A stretch of 64,000 nucleotides of DNA from NCBI GenBank assembly GCA_944325665.1, contig CALVAY010000008.1:1-64000 (forward strand), written 5' to 3'. The notes below the pieces were generated by a model. That model was not told where the DNA came from, searched no databases, and was given only the letters and a program-made list of their open reading frames with translations. The position numbers and the translations under genes are program-made. Positions 1 through 9,810 of the stretch are shown piece by piece; within the stretch, counting starts at the first letter, position 1; the number at the start of each line of letters is the position of its first letter. Source of the stretch: Candidatus Gastranaerophilales bacterium (GTDB lineage: Bacteria; Cyanobacteriota; Vampirovibrionia; Gastranaerophilales; Gastranaerophilaceae).

Positions 1-2
1 AA

Positions 3-404
3 TTATCTTTTTGAGAATTGGAATCTTTTTCTTGCTCTTTTGCGACCGTATTTTTTACGTTCTTTAACTCTTGCATCGCGAGTTAGCAAACCTTCTTGCT
101 TAAGAACAGGTTTGAACTCTTCGTTCATTTGAAGCAATGCGCGAGAGATAGCATGTTTAATTGCATCAGCTTGAGCACAAACACCGCCGCCTACTGCTTT
201 AACTCTAACATCAAGTTTATCTTGGTTGTCAGTTAAAACAAGAGGACGATAGATTGCCATCTCAAGTGATGGACGGTTTCCAAAATATCCTTTAAGAGTT
301 TTACCGTTGATAAAGATTCTGCCTTTACCTGAAACAACTTTTGCAACAGCGATAGAGCATTTTCTTCTGCCGGTAGTAACTACTTCTTTTTTAGCATCTG
401 CCAT
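3..404 (-). CDS. rpsI: 30S ribosomal protein S9 (uS9)
   Basis: Small-subunit ribosomal protein whose C-terminal basic tail reaches the P-site tRNA. The 133-residue product has the family core (TTGRRKCSIAVAKV near residue 10, GGGVCAQADAIKHAISRAL near 72-90) and ends in the conserved basic tail KKYGRKRARKRFQFSKR. Length is normal. It lies 2 bases downstream of rplM, the usual rplM-rpsI pairing, and is the last gene of this operon visible in the window. Confidence 0.97.
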   Translation of the reverse strand: MADAKKEVVTTGRRKCSIAVAKVVSGKGRIFINGKTLKGYFGNRPSLEMAIYRPLVLTDNQDKLDVRVKAVGGGVCAQADAIKHAISRALLQMNEEFKPVLKQEGLLTRDARVKERKKYGRKRARKRFQFSKR

Positions 405-406
405 TA

Positions 407-847
407 TTACTTATCTCCTTTGATTTCATATTTTTCGGGTTTTTGGGCTGCATGAGGATGATTAGCATCTGCATACACTTTTAATTTTGTAAATTGTTCT
501 GAACCCAAAGTATTATGAGGAAGCATACCCTTAACAGCTTTTTCGATAGCCAATCTTGGGTCTTTTTCCATTAAAGCTGCAAAGCTGATTTCTTTGAAAC
601 CGCCCGGGTAACCGCTGTGTGAACGGTACATTTTATCAGTTTCTTTTTTACCGCTTACTTGGATTTTTGCAGCATTTATAACGATAACAAAATCACCTGT
701 GTCAACATTCGGTGTATATTGAGGTTTATTTTTACCGCGAAGTATATTTGCACATGCTACTGCTAATCTGCCAAGAGTTTGACCTTCGGCATCAATAACA
801 TACCATTTTCTTTCTACTTCAAGCGGCTTTGCGCTAAATGTTTTCAT
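407..847 (-). CDS. rplM: 50S ribosomal protein L13 (uL13)
   Basis: Early-assembling large-subunit protein, 146 residues, the usual length. Recognisable segments are [17 protein letters not shown] (about residues 13-29), [16 protein letters not shown] (44-59) and the HNTLG motif near 111. Its start overlaps the end of truA by 14 bases, so the two are probably translationally coupled. Confidence 0.97.
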   Translation of the reverse strand: MKTFSAKPLEVERKWYVIDAEGQTLGRLAVACANILRGKNKPQYTPNVDTGDFVIVINAAKIQVSGKKETDKMYRSHSGYPGGFKEISFAALMEKDPRLAIEKAVKGMLPHNTLGSEQFTKLKVYADANHPHAAQKPEKYEIKGDK

Positions 848-1628
848 TTATTTGCCTTTCTTTGTGTATTTTATTTAGATAATCTAAACAGTCGTCATAG
901 CCTACTTTTAGAAGCACTAAGCCTTCAGCACTTGCTGTTATTCCGGCATTCTCGCGTTTTTTTGATTTAAGAATTTCATCCATCGCTAGCGGTGCAAGGT
1001 TGTCCTTCTCAATCATTAAAAGCGTTCCGACGATTGTCCTTACCATATTGTAGAGAAACCTGTTCCCGACAATATCGATAATTATATATTTCCCATCAAG
1101 TGAGCGATTAACTTCCGCAAGGTATATTTTACAAACCTTAGCGGGGTTATCGCTTTGGGATTTAAAAGCACTAAAATCATATTCGCCCTGCAAATATTTT
1201 ATAGCCGAATTCATTCTCTTGTCGTCCAAAAAATATTTAACATGATAGGCATCCACATCAAAAACGCTTTTTATTATGTCGTTTCGAATTTTATACCTAT
1301 AATGGCGATATGTTGCAGATTTTTGAGCATGGAAAGTTTTATCTGCTTTTACAATGTCAAAAACCCTTATATCACTTGGCAGAATACCGTTTATTGAATT
1401 TAAAAATTTATTCTTTTCAAGTTCAATATCGCAGTCAAAGTGAAGAGTCTGAGCTTTTGCGCTAACTAAAGCGTCAGTTCTGCCCGAGAATATAGTGCTT
1501 ATTTTTTGTTTAGTCAATGTACAAAGCGCTTTTTCTATTTCACCCTGGATTGTTTTTCCATTCGGCTGTTTTTGAGAGCCTTTGTAATTTTTTCCAAGAT
1601 ATTCAAGATAAAGCAGGTAACGATTCAT
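834..1628 (-). CDS. truA: tRNA pseudouridine synthase A
   Basis: Converts uridines 38-40 in the tRNA anticodon stem to pseudouridine. The 264-residue protein has the catalytic-Asp motif as [12 protein letters not shown] (family GRTDAGVHA) near residue 49 and the C-terminal [16 protein letters not shown] segment near 187. It starts on the last base of rplQ and overlaps rplM. Its position between rplQ and rplM is the arrangement familiar from cyanobacteria. I saw nothing unusual in the protein. Confidence 0.95.
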   Translation of the reverse strand: MNRYLLYLEYLGKNYKGSQKQPNGKTIQGEIEKALCTLTKQKISTIFSGRTDALVSAKAQTLHFDCDIELEKNKFLNSINGILPSDIRVFDIVKADKTFHAQKSATYRHYRYKIRNDIIKSVFDVDAYHVKYFLDDKRMNSAIKYLQGEYDFSAFKSQSDNPAKVCKIYLAEVNRSLDGKYIIIDIVGNRFLYNMVRTIVGTLLMIEKDNLAPLAMDEILKSKKRENAGITASAEGLVLLKVGYDDCLDYLNKIHKERQINENI

Positions 1629-2056
1629 TATACTAATTGAATCATTGCCATTTCAGCAGCGTCGCCTCTGCGGGGAGCAAGTCTGAAGATTCTTGTATAA
1701 CCGCCGTTGCGAGTTGCATATTTTTTACCGATTACGCTGAACAGTTGTCTTAAAACTGTTTGCGAAGGTAATTTTTGTCCTTCTTGAGGAGTATCAAAAA
1801 TTTCACCTGTTTCAAGGTTCATATATTTTGAAGTTTCCTTGTCGAAGATATATTTAGCAGCTTGACGACGAGAAGCCAAATCGCCTTTTTTAGCAAATGT
1901 GATTACATTTTCAGCATAAGGACGAAGTGCTTTTGCTCTTGCCATTGTGGTGGTAATTTCACCGTGCAAGAACAATTCTGTTGCCAAAGAGCGAAGCAAA
2001 GCTCTTCTTTGGTCAGCTGCCTTTGATAAGTGGTGTCTTTTACACTGGTGTCTCAT
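1628..2056 (-). CDS. rplQ: 50S ribosomal protein L17 (bL17)
   Basis: Large-subunit protein at the exit-tunnel side, 142 residues. It begins with the family signature MRHQCKRHHLSKAADQRRAL and has LFLHGEITTTMARAKALRPYAE near 28-49. It lies 16 bases after rpoA, the near-universal bacterial order. Confidence 0.97.
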   Translation of the reverse strand: MRHQCKRHHLSKAADQRRALLRSLATELFLHGEITTTMARAKALRPYAENVITFAKKGDLASRRQAAKYIFDKETSKYMNLETGEIFDTPQEGQKLPSQTVLRQLFSVIGKKYATRNGGYTRIFRLAPRRGDAAEMAMIQLV

Positions 2057-2072
2057 TTTATTTTTCCTTTTA

Positions 2073-3059
2073 TTATATTAGTTCTAAATCATCCACACCT
2101 TCAGGGTTGGGTTGAAGATCCAAACCAAGTTGGTGTAATTTTTCAATAACTTCATCAGAAGATTTTTTACCGAAGTTTTTGATGTTCAACAAGTCATGTT
2201 CGGATTTCTTTAACAATTCTGCCATAGAGTTAATGCTTGCTCTTTTTAAGCAGTTGTAAGCACGAACTGAAAGTTCCAAATCTTCGATTGTGAAAGCAGG
2301 AACTGCTTCTTCTTCAACTTCTTCTTTTTTGACTTCTTCAACTTTTACACTAACAGGAGTACCTGTAATAGCAGCTATTTGAGAGAAGTGTTCAATAAGA
2401 AGGTTTGCACCTTTTGATAATGCTTGAGTTACGTCAATTGAACCGTTTGACCAAATTTCAAGAGTTAATTTGTCAAAGTCAAGGTTTTCACCTACACGAG
2501 CAGGTTCAACAACGTAGCTTACACGCTTGATAGGCATAAATGCCGCATCAATCGGAAGCATATCAATCGGCATACCGTTTTTATGCTCTTTAAGAGGGTC
2601 TTGAGTAACATAACCTTTGCCAACTTCAACAACGATATCAGCGTGGATTGAACCGCCTTCAGCAAGAGTACAAATTAGGCAGTCAGGGTTAACAATTTTA
2701 ACACCTGAGGGTAATTCGATATCAGAAGCCAAAACCGGTCCCGGTCTTGTAACATCAAGTCTTAAATGTTGAATGTCGTTATTATCAGTTTTAACTACCA
2801 AACCTTTAAGGTTAAGCATAATATCGATAACATCTTCAACAACACCGGGGATTGATGTGTATTCGTGAGTAATACCTTCAATTCTTACAGATGTAACTGC
2901 TGCACCTTCAAGGCTTGAAAGCAATACTCTTCTTAAAGAGTTACCAATTGTTGCACCATAACCTCTTTCAAGCGGTTCGATAACGAATTTACCGTATTGA
3001 GAACCGTCTGAGCTGGTTGTAGTATTAACGTTTTTAATTTTAAGTTCCATATTTTCCAT
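2073..3059 (-). CDS. rpoA: RNA polymerase alpha subunit
   Basis: Dimerises to nucleate RNA polymerase assembly. The 328-residue protein has the N-terminal assembly domain with FVIEPLERGYGATIGNSLRR (about 26-45), an acidic Glu-rich linker (about 240-255), and the C-terminal domain (LELSVRAYNCLKRASINSM onward) that contacts UP elements and activators. It sits in the operon between rpsD and rplQ. Confidence 0.98.
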   Translation of the reverse strand: MENMELKIKNVNTTTSSDGSQYGKFVIEPLERGYGATIGNSLRRVLLSSLEGAAVTSVRIEGITHEYTSIPGVVEDVIDIMLNLKGLVVKTDNNDIQHLRLDVTRPGPVLASDIELPSGVKIVNPDCLICTLAEGGSIHADIVVEVGKGYVTQDPLKEHKNGMPIDMLPIDAAFMPIKRVSYVVEPARVGENLDFDKLTLEIWSNGSIDVTQALSKGANLLIEHFSQIAAITGTPVSVKVEEVKKEEVEEEAVPAFTIEDLELSVRAYNCLKRASINSMAELLKKSEHDLLNIKNFGKKSSDEVIEKLHQLGLDLQPNPEGVDDLELI

Positions 3060-3072
3060 TCTCTCCTAATTA

Positions 3073-3675
3073 CTATTTAGAGTAGTATTCAATAACAAGT
3101 TGTTCTTTGAATTCGGGATCCATCTCTTCCCTTTGTGGTACTCTGTCAAAAATAATTTTTTGAGCAGCTTTATCAACATTCAACCAAGCGTATGATAATG
3201 CCATATCGATTGATTCTTGAACATTTTTAATGTAGGTCTGACTGTTTGTTTTAACAGTGATTTCATCCCCTGCTTTTAGCAAATAGGAAGGAATATCAAC
3301 TTTTTTACCGTTAACAAGAACATGTCCGTGGTTAACGATTTGTCTTGCTTGTCTTCTTGTAATTGCAAAACCGGCACGGAAAACAACGTTATCAAGTCTT
3401 GATTCAAGCATTTGAAGCATTATAGTACCTGTAACGCCTGTTTTTCTTGTTGCTTTTTCATAATATTTTGCAAATTGTTTTTCAGATACAAGATAAGTAA
3501 GACGAATTTTTTGCTTTTCTTTCAACTGAAGTGCATAATCAGAAGGTTTTTTTCTAACTGCACCGTGTTGACCTGAAGCATTTTGTCTCATTGATGATGT
3601 TAATTTACGGTTGGACAAATCCTTAACACCATAGTTTCTGAATAATTTATTTGTTGGTCCGTTATATTTAGCCAA
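3073..3675 (-). CDS. rpsD: 30S ribosomal protein S4 (uS4)
   Basis: Primary 16S rRNA binder, 200 residues. The S4 RNA-binding domain is visible as RLDNVVFRAGFAITRRQARQIVNHGHVLVNG (about 92-122). It is the short bacterial form that lacks N-terminal zinc cysteines. In many cyanobacteria rpsD is elsewhere; here it is kept between rpsK and rpoA. Confidence 0.97.
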   Translation of the reverse strand: MAKYNGPTNKLFRNYGVKDLSNRKLTSSMRQNASGQHGAVRKKPSDYALQLKEKQKIRLTYLVSEKQFAKYYEKATRKTGVTGTIMLQMLESRLDNVVFRAGFAITRRQARQIVNHGHVLVNGKKVDIPSYLLKAGDEITVKTNSQTYIKNVQESIDMALSYAWLNVDKAAQKIIFDRVPQREEMDPEFKEQLVIEYYSK

Positions 3676-3699
3676 TTTTACAGCTCCTTTTATTATTTG

Positions 3700-4086
3700 T
3701 TATACTCTACGTTTTTTAGGAGGACGGCAACCGTTGTGAGGAATTGGGGTTACGTCCTTGATTAATGTAATTTCAAGACCAGCGGCTTGAATTGCACGGA
3801 TAGCTGTTTCTCTGCCTGAACCGGGTCCTTTTATAAATACTTCAACTTTTCTCATACCTTGGTCAACAGATTTTTTAGCAACCAATTCGGCAGCAGATTG
3901 AGCAGCAAACGGTGTACCTTTTCTTGCACCTTTAAAACCGCAAGCACCGGCAGAAGCCCAAGCAACAGCGTTACCTTGAGTGTCTGTTGAAGTAACAATA
4001 GTATTATTAAAGGTTGATTGAATATGAACAACGCCTTGTAATACGTTCTTTCTTTCTTTCTTTTTAGTTTTTGTAGGTTTAGCCAT
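3700..4086 (-). CDS. rpsK: 30S ribosomal protein S11 (uS11)
   Basis: Platform protein of the 30S subunit, 128 residues. Family segments are [18 protein letters not shown] (about 18-35), [21 protein letters not shown] (43-63), the [12 protein letters not shown] loop and the C-terminal [13 protein letters not shown]. It lies between rpsM and rpsD. Confidence 0.97.
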   Translation of the reverse strand: MAKPTKTKKKERKNVLQGVVHIQSTFNNTIVTSTDTQGNAVAWASAGACGFKGARKGTPFAAQSAAELVAKKSVDQGMRKVEVFIKGPGSGRETAIRAIQAAGLEITLIKDVTPIPHNGCRPPKKRRV

Positions 4087-4140
4087 TATATTTTCTTCCT
4101 TTTAATTTTTATTTACTCTGCATTTAGCAATTTCTATGCG

Positions 4141-4509
4141 CTATTTTTTCTTGTTAGCGATAGGTCCTGATTTTTTACCTCTGCGAGTTCTTGCATTGGT
4201 TTTTGTTCTCTGACCTCTTACGGGAAGCTTTCTTCTGTGGCGAACACCTCTGTAAGAGTTGATTTCAGATAAACGTTTAATATTTAAAGATTCTTCTCTT
4301 TTTAAATCACCTTCAATTGTATAGTGAGCGATTTCGTTTCTTAGTTTTTTAATATCATCATCTGTTAAATCGTCTGTTCTTAAATCTTGAGAAATACCGC
4401 ATGCTTCAAGAATTTTTGCACTTCTTGTAGGACCGATACCGTAGATATAAGTCAAAGCGATTACCATTCTTTTGTTACGGGGTAAATCAACCCCAGCCAA
4501 TCTTGCCAT
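4141..4509 (-). CDS. rpsM: 30S ribosomal protein S13 (uS13)
   Basis: Head protein of the 30S subunit contacting the P-site tRNA, 122 residues. It has the N-terminal [20 protein letters not shown] and the C-terminal basic [20 protein letters not shown] segment. Preceded by rpmJ (31-base gap). Confidence 0.97.
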   Translation of the reverse strand: MARLAGVDLPRNKRMVIALTYIYGIGPTRSAKILEACGISQDLRTDDLTDDDIKKLRNEIAHYTIEGDLKREESLNIKRLSEINSYRGVRHRRKLPVRGQRTKTNARTRRGKKSGPIANKKK

Positions 4510-4540
4510 TTATTTATGTCTCCTTCGATTTCTTACTGTA

Positions 4541-4654
4541 TTAACCCTGTCTTTGCTTGTGTTTAGGGTTTTCGCAAACAACTGTAACACGTCCGCGTCT
4601 TTTAATTACTTTGCACTTATCGCAAATAGGTTTTACTGATGCTCTTACTTTCAT
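4541..4654 (-). CDS. rpmJ: 50S ribosomal protein L36 (bL36)
   Basis: A 37-residue ribosomal protein beginning [20 protein letters not shown] and ending QRQG. The four zinc ligands C11, C14, C27 and H32 are all present, so this is the zinc-binding form. It sits 14 bases after infA and before rpsM, the classical infA-rpmJ-rpsM order. It is easily missed because of its size. Confidence 0.95.
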   Translation of the reverse strand: MKVRASVKPICDKCKVIKRRGRVTVVCENPKHKQRQG

Positions 4655-4668
4655 TTTATTTTCCTTTA

Positions 4669-4884
4669 TTACTTTAATCTGTATGTTATTCTGCCTCTTG
4701 TTAAGTCGTAGGGTGTCATTTCTACCTTGACTTTATCTCCCGGCAAAATTCTTATGAAATTTTTTCTGATTTTTCCTGATATGTGAGCCAAAATCTCATG
4801 TCCGTTTTCAAGTTCTACTCTAAACATTGCGTTTGGGAGCGATTCAAGAATTGTTCCTTCAAATTCAATTACGTCTTTTGACAT
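4669..4884 (-). CDS. infA: translation initiation factor IF-1
   Basis: Binds the 30S A site during initiation. The 71-residue protein is a single S1/OB domain: [20 protein letters not shown], then [22 protein letters not shown] and [12 protein letters not shown]. It is the first gene of this operon segment. The secY-adk/map genes that often precede infA are absent, and a promoter sits just upstream. Confidence 0.97.
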   Translation of the reverse strand: MSKDVIEFEGTILESLPNAMFRVELENGHEILAHISGKIRKNFIRILPGDKVKVEMTPYDLTRGRITYRLK

Positions 4885-4914
4885 TAGTTTCCTTTATATT
4901 TTTCGATATTAAAA

Positions 4915-4942
4915 ATCATACATGTTAAAAATTTCAATGCAA
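4915..4942 (-). promoter_or_regulatory. probable promoter of the infA-rpsI operon
   Basis: On the minus strand TTGCAT (4937-4942) is followed after 16 bases by TATGAT (4915-4920), about 30 bases before the infA start. The -10 is good and the -35 is moderate. The gene upstream is divergent, so a promoter is expected here. Confidence 0.5.
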
Positions 4943-5169
4943 GGGCTTTTATGCAAGTTTTTTGGCTTTTTTGGGGTTTTTTAGTTTTTGTTTTTCTAAA
5001 GTTAGGGTATATTTAATAATGGTAATACGGTGAAAATATCAATATTTATTGGTATTTTATGGGTAATTATTAAGTTTTGTAAAACTTTTAATATATCGTT
5101 TCTTTACTTATTCAGAATGTAAAATTTTACAATTTGACCACATAAAAAATAATAATATAAAATTCGAAT

Positions 5170-6153
5170 ATGGAAAAAATTAATAATAAGATTACGGATT
5201 TTTTTGAACTAACGAGAGCATATTCTCTTCTAATGTCTCTTGCTCCTTGGTTTTTAGTTCTTATGTGGCTGCAAAAGTTCTCTTTAAGCGTCTTGGATGT
5301 ACTTTTAAGCTTTTTTGGCATAATTTGTGTGCATTTGGGAACGAATCTGCTGGATGATTTTTTAGATGTAAAAAGGGAGCTGAACAAGGGAAAAGACTTT
5401 TGCACAATTGACTTTGGCAACATAGACAATAAGGCGCGTTTGATTTTAAATAAAACCTTTTCACTTTCAGATGTTAAAAAAATAATTGCCGTTTTATATT
5501 TAATTGCAGTTATTATTGGGGTTTATTACACAATTAAAGTCGGGATAAGTATTCCGCTAATCACTATTGTGGCGGCATTATTGTGCGCTACATACCCTGT
5601 TTCTTCAAAGTATTATTTGGATGAATTGAGTGTAGCGTTAATATTTGGCCCCTTGCTTATGAGCGGGGCAAGTTTAGCTCTTAGCGGCCGCCTGCAAACA
5701 AATATTTTATTTATGTCGGTATCAGTAGGGCTATTAACGGCGGTTTTGCTTCATACTCACGCCATAATGGATTGGGAATATGACGAAAGGGCTCAGAAAA
5801 ACACTTTTTGCAGACTGTTTAAAAACAAAGACAACGCAATTTTGGCATTAAAGATTATGATAATCTTAGCTTACGCAAATGTTGTAATATGTGTAAACTG
5901 TGGCGTAATGCATAAAAACGCCTTATACGTATTTTTAACACTACCTGTTGCCGTTGAATTAATTAAATCAATAAAAGATTACGTAAAAATTAAAGACGTT
6001 AAGTTTATACCCAAATGGTACTTAGGACCAATGGAAGACTGGGATAGAGTACAAAAAAATAAGATGGAATTTTTTATGTACAGATTTTATTTGGCAAGAA
6101 ATTTAGGCTTCTTATTCTGCTTTTTTGCAGCATTAGCTTGCTATATGAGGTAA
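5170..6153 (+). CDS. UbiA-family prenyltransferase (MenA-like)
   Basis: Integral membrane enzyme of about eight or nine helices (327 residues). Prenyltransferase motif 1 appears as NLLDDFLDVKRE (about 58-69) and motif 2 as HAIMDWEYDERAQK (about 197-210), the Asp-rich sites that bind Mg-prenyl diphosphate. This places it in the UbiA/MenA superfamily, probably quinone or other lipid prenylation. No menaquinone genes are nearby, so the substrate is unknown. The start lies six bases after a TAAAAT hexamer with no Shine-Dalgarno, suggesting a leaderless message. Confidence 0.8.
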   Translation: MEKINNKITDFFELTRAYSLLMSLAPWFLVLMWLQKFSLSVLDVLLSFFGIICVHLGTNLLDDFLDVKRELNKGKDFCTIDFGNIDNKARLILNKTFSLSDVKKIIAVLYLIAVIIGVYYTIKVGISIPLITIVAALLCATYPVSSKYYLDELSVALIFGPLLMSGASLALSGRLQTNILFMSVSVGLLTAVLLHTHAIMDWEYDERAQKNTFCRLFKNKDNAILALKIMIILAYANVVICVNCGVMHKNALYVFLTLPVAVELIKSIKDYVKIKDVKFIPKWYLGPMEDWDRVQKNKMEFFMYRFYLARNLGFLFCFFAALACYMR

Positions 6154-6156
6154 AAA

Positions 6157-6696
6157 ATGAGAAAACTGCTTATAATTATTTTATTAATGTTTATGATTCA
6201 AACGGGGGCAATTATGGCAAATTCAGAATTCATTTTAAAAAGTAACAGTATAAAAAACGGCGAAGTGTTAAAAAATTCACAGGTTTTAAACGGATTTGGC
6301 TGCACTGGCGAAAATATATCACCCGATTTAGCTTGGAGCGGAGCACCGCAAGGAACAAAAAGCTATGCCCTGCTTGTTCATGACCCCGATGCACCAAAGG
6401 AAAACGGCTGGTGGCACTGGCTTGTGGTAAATATTCCAATAAATAAAACAAGCTTTAGCGCGGGCGAAAAACTTGAAAAGCCAATGCTTGAAACAATTAC
6501 AGACTTTAAAACAACAGGCTATGGCGGAGCTTGTCCGCCTATTGGTCATGGAATTCACCATTACAACTTTACAATACACGCGCTTGATGTTGAAAGTCTT
6601 GATATTTCGGCAAATCTAGACCCTAATGAAGTAGAAAAACTTGTAAAATCACACTCTATTGCAAGCTCTACAATTTGCGCAATATATCAAAGATAA
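6157..6696 (+). CDS. secreted PEBP/YbhB-type protein
   Basis: Phosphatidylethanolamine-binding (Raf kinase inhibitor-like) family, 179 residues. A signal peptide is evident (MRKLLIIILLMFMIQTGAIMA then NSEF). The fold signatures ENISPDLAWSGAPQGTKSYALL, VHDPDAPKENGWWHWLVVNIP and GYGGACPPIGHGIHHYNFTI make up the ligand pocket. The cellular role of bacterial members is mostly unknown. It starts 3 bases after the prenyltransferase stop and is probably cotranscribed. Confidence 0.9.
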   Translation: MRKLLIIILLMFMIQTGAIMANSEFILKSNSIKNGEVLKNSQVLNGFGCTGENISPDLAWSGAPQGTKSYALLVHDPDAPKENGWWHWLVVNIPINKTSFSAGEKLEKPMLETITDFKTTGYGGACPPIGHGIHHYNFTIHALDVESLDISANLDPNEVEKLVKSHSIASSTICAIYQR

Positions 6697-6733
6697 TAAA
6701 TGACTAAAATTTTTTTTATAATATACTAAAGTT

Positions 6734-8536
6734 ATGAAAAAAATTGAAAACATAAGAAACTTTAGTATAATAGCTCACATTGACCACGGTAAATCTACTC
6801 TTGCAGACAGGTTACTTGAAAAAACAGGTACAATCTCTGAAAGAGATATGCAAAACCAGCTTTTAGACACCATGGATATAGAGCGCGAGCGTGGCATTAC
6901 AATAAAACTAAACGCAGCAAAAATGAACTACCGCTCAAAAGACGGTAAGGACTATATTTTAAACTTAATCGACACCCCGGGGCACGTAGATTTTTCATAC
7001 GAAGTGTCCCGCTCTCTTGCGGCTTGCGAAGGAGCACTTTTAATAGTTGACGCAACTCAAGGGGTTGAGGCCCAAACACTTGCAAATGTTTATCTTGCAA
7101 TGGAGCAGAACTTAGAAATCATTCCCGTAATTAATAAAATTGACTTACCTTCGGCAGATGTCGAAAGAGTAAGAGCGGAAATAGAAGAAGTTTTAGGCAT
7201 TGATGCCTCTATGGCAATTCCTGTCAGTGCAAAAGAAGGAATAGGCATCGAAGAGGTTCTAGAAGCAGTTGTAAAATACATCCCTGCGCCCGATGACACT
7301 TCAGATAAACCGCTTCGCGCTTTAGTTTTTGACAGCGCCTATGACCAATACTTGGGTACGGTTTGCTTTTTTAAAGTAATTGACGGCTCAATTAAGCTTG
7401 GCGACAAAATAAAATTTATGGCAACGGGCAAAGAGTTCGAAGTTGTTGAACTTGGCTTTTTAAACCCGAACAGAGTTCAGGTAAACGAGCTTAAAACAGG
7501 TGAAGTTGGATACTTTGCAGGCTCAATTAAAGAAATAAACCGCTTTGTAGGCGACACAATAACTCACGCCGAAAACCCCGCGAGCGAACCTCTTGAAGGA
7601 TATAAAGAGGCAAAACCGATGGTATTTTCAGGCCTTTATCCTGTTGATAACGATCAATACCACGACTTAAAAGAGGCATTGGAAAAACTGAAACTAAACG
7701 ACAGCTCTATTACTTTTGAGCCTGAAACCTCGTCAGCTCTTGGCTTTGGGTTTAGATGCGGTTTCCTTGGAATGCTTCATATGGAAATCGCTCAAGAGCG
7801 TCTTGAAAGAGAATATGACTTGTCGCTTATAACCACAGCCCCGAGCGTAATCTACAATGTTTACAAAACTGACGGCACAATGGTTGAAATAGACAACCCT
7901 GCAAACTTGCCTGCACCGCAGTATAGAGAATACATTGAAGAACCTTATGTTAAAGTAAATATTTTTACACCAAATGATTTTGTAGGCTCATTAATGGAAT
8001 TATGCCAAGGTAAACGCGGCGATTTCATTAATATGCACTATCTTGACAAAACAAGGGTAAATTTAGAATATCATATCCCTCTAAGTGAAGTTATCACGGA
8101 CTTTTATGACCAGCTAAAATCTCGCTCAAAGGGTTATGCGAGTTTGGATTACGATTTTTACGCGTATAAACGCTCAGACCTTGTTAAAATGGACATACTC
8201 TTAGGCGGCGAAGTGGTAGATGCGCTGTCCGTAATATGTCATAAAGACAGTGCTTACAATATAGGGCAAAAACTTGCCACAAAGCTCAAGGAAATAATCC
8301 CAAGGCAAATGTTTGAAGTAGCAATTCAAGCAGCAGTGGGCGGAAGGGTTATCGCAAGAACAACAATTAAAGCAATGCGCAAAAACGTGCTTGATAAATG
8401 CTATGGCGGCGACATTACAAGAAAAAGAAAACTTCTTGAAAAACAAAAACGAGGCAAAAAACGTATGAAATCCGTCGGCAGGGTTGAAATACCTCAAGAA
8501 GCATTTATGGCAGTATTGAGCTTAAATGAAGAATAA
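6734..8536 (+). CDS. lepA: elongation factor 4 (LepA) GTPase
   Basis: Ribosome-associated translational GTPase, 600 residues, normal length. G1 is [14 protein letters not shown] (about 13-26), then [14 protein letters not shown] and NKIDLP for the remaining G motifs, followed by EF-G-like domains and the LepA C-terminal domain ([19 protein letters not shown]). The start has no Shine-Dalgarno, and TATACT lies six bases upstream. Confidence 0.97.
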   Translation: MKKIENIRNFSIIAHIDHGKSTLADRLLEKTGTISERDMQNQLLDTMDIERERGITIKLNAAKMNYRSKDGKDYILNLIDTPGHVDFSYEVSRSLAACEGALLIVDATQGVEAQTLANVYLAMEQNLEIIPVINKIDLPSADVERVRAEIEEVLGIDASMAIPVSAKEGIGIEEVLEAVVKYIPAPDDTSDKPLRALVFDSAYDQYLGTVCFFKVIDGSIKLGDKIKFMATGKEFEVVELGFLNPNRVQVNELKTGEVGYFAGSIKEINRFVGDTITHAENPASEPLEGYKEAKPMVFSGLYPVDNDQYHDLKEALEKLKLNDSSITFEPETSSALGFGFRCGFLGMLHMEIAQERLEREYDLSLITTAPSVIYNVYKTDGTMVEIDNPANLPAPQYREYIEEPYVKVNIFTPNDFVGSLMELCQGKRGDFINMHYLDKTRVNLEYHIPLSEVITDFYDQLKSRSKGYASLDYDFYAYKRSDLVKMDILLGGEVVDALSVICHKDSAYNIGQKLATKLKEIIPRQMFEVAIQAAVGGRVIARTTIKAMRKNVLDKCYGGDITRKRKLLEKQKRGKKRMKSVGRVEIPQEAFMAVLSLNEE

Positions 8537-8538
8537 AA

Positions 8539-9690
8539 CTAATTATTCTCAAGCCTTACAACATCAGGATTAAGAGCAAGCCAAGTATAGGCTTCCGTTT
8601 CCTTTTGAGGAACTTCAAGAATAAACACGCCGCCATATTTGCCTCTTTGTGCAATAAGGCAACCTTCATCGCAAAGAACTGAAACTGCGCGTTTTATGGT
8701 ATTTGTACTTACACCCAAGATTTGTGCCAGTTCGCGCATACTTGGGATTTTATCTCCGCTTTGATGATTTTGGGCAATATATTTTTCTAACGCGTCAAGA
8801 GTTTTTTCCCAGCTGTATCTGTAAGAATTAACTGAGGATGCTTGAGAAACACTACTTGAAAAGACTTTTCTGTCATCCATATTTTTTTTCTTATTAAGGC
8901 GCTCCGGATTATTTATATAAATTGTGCCATATCTTCCCCTTCTTGAGAGAATAATTTTTTGCTCATTTAAAAGCTTAGCTGCTTCATTTACCGTTCTGAT
9001 GCTAACGTTAAACATCTTGCAAAATGCTTCATTGGGTAAAATTTTATCTCCAATGTTGTAATTTTGAACAATATAATCCCTCATTTTTTTTGAGACAATG
9101 CTTACTAAAGTATCATTTTGCACATCAAAAGAGCTAAACTCTGTCATAGTTTCTTCTTTAATCGGGTTCTTATAATACCACAGAGCCTTATTTAAGGAAT
9201 TGTGCCTCACTTCCAAAATATTTTCTCGTCTCAACTGTTCAAGAGCAAGTCTTAAAGTATTTTGAGAAGTTTTGATGATATGCGAAAGAGCCGCAACCGA
9301 GGGGAGCTTTGAGCCCGGGGTTAAATTATTTTTTAAAATATACTGCTTAAGCTGAAAACAAGAAGCGTCTTTTTTTGAATTCATTTTTGAAAAAACTTTT
9401 TGTGTGTCTTTTGGGTTTTTAACAAAAGTTCCGACAGACTGTTTTGATTCAAAATAACCCATATCTTCGGCTTGCCTTATAGCATTTTGAAGTGTACCTA
9501 CACTGACATTTAAGTACTTTGCAAGCTCGGATTTTAGGGGAAGAAAATCTCCATATTTAATTTCGCCCGATAAAATTGAAGCTTCTATCCAGTCAATAAG
9601 CCAACTTAAAACAGCTCTTTCCTTTGATACAAACAAATCTTTATACTGAGGTCTTGGAAATTTTATTTGCTGTATTAAAATTCTTCTCAT
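8539..9690 (-). CDS. regulator with four tandem GntR-like winged helices
   Basis: A 383-residue protein with no recognisable effector domain. It shows four successive GntR-like wHTH segments: about 28-92 (LPLKSELAKYLNVSVGTLQN), 110-165 (LPSVAALSHIIKTSQNTLR), 197-262 (ILPNEAFCKMFNVSIRTVNE) and 287-350 (IPSMRELAQILGVSTNTIKR). The start at 9690 is preferred over an in-frame extension to 9789 because a promoter (9713-9740) and a terminator lie inside the extension, and AGGG precedes ATG by a few bases. Target genes are unknown. A four-helix array might bind an extended operator. Confidence 0.7.
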   Translation of the reverse strand: MRRILIQQIKFPRPQYKDLFVSKERAVLSWLIDWIEASILSGEIKYGDFLPLKSELAKYLNVSVGTLQNAIRQAEDMGYFESKQSVGTFVKNPKDTQKVFSKMNSKKDASCFQLKQYILKNNLTPGSKLPSVAALSHIIKTSQNTLRLALEQLRRENILEVRHNSLNKALWYYKNPIKEETMTEFSSFDVQNDTLVSIVSKKMRDYIVQNYNIGDKILPNEAFCKMFNVSIRTVNEAAKLLNEQKIILSRRGRYGTIYINNPERLNKKKNMDDRKVFSSSVSQASSVNSYRYSWEKTLDALEKYIAQNHQSGDKIPSMRELAQILGVSTNTIKRAVSVLCDEGCLIAQRGKYGGVFILEVPQKETEAYTWLALNPDVVRLENN

Positions 9691-9712
9691 GACAACCCTA
9701 ATTGTTTTTTTA

Positions 9713-9740
9713 ATTATATAACATAATAAAAACCGAACAA
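9713..9740 (-). promoter_or_regulatory. promoter of the four-wHTH regulator gene
   Basis: TTGTTC (9735-9740) and a perfect TATAAT (9713-9718) with 16-base spacing on the minus strand, about 23 bases before the chosen start. This decides the start of the downstream gene. Confidence 0.65.
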
Positions 9741-9751
9741 GAATTATTTTG

Positions 9752-9781
9752 CAAAAAGAAAAAGGGGCTCGTCGCCCCTTT
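9752..9781 (-). terminator. rho-independent terminator
   Basis: Eight-base-pair stem AAAGGGGC/GCCCCTTT (9761-9768 and 9774-9781) with a 5-base loop, followed on the minus strand by a T-rich run. It ends the CHAP/EF-hand gene transcript. Confidence 0.85.
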
Positions 9782-9810
9782 CTTATCATTAAGACAAAAA
9801 ATAAAAAATA

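Noticed and set aside
9691-9789. 33-residue N-terminal extension of the four-wHTH regulator
   Set aside because: The extension contains the promoter and the neighbouring terminator.
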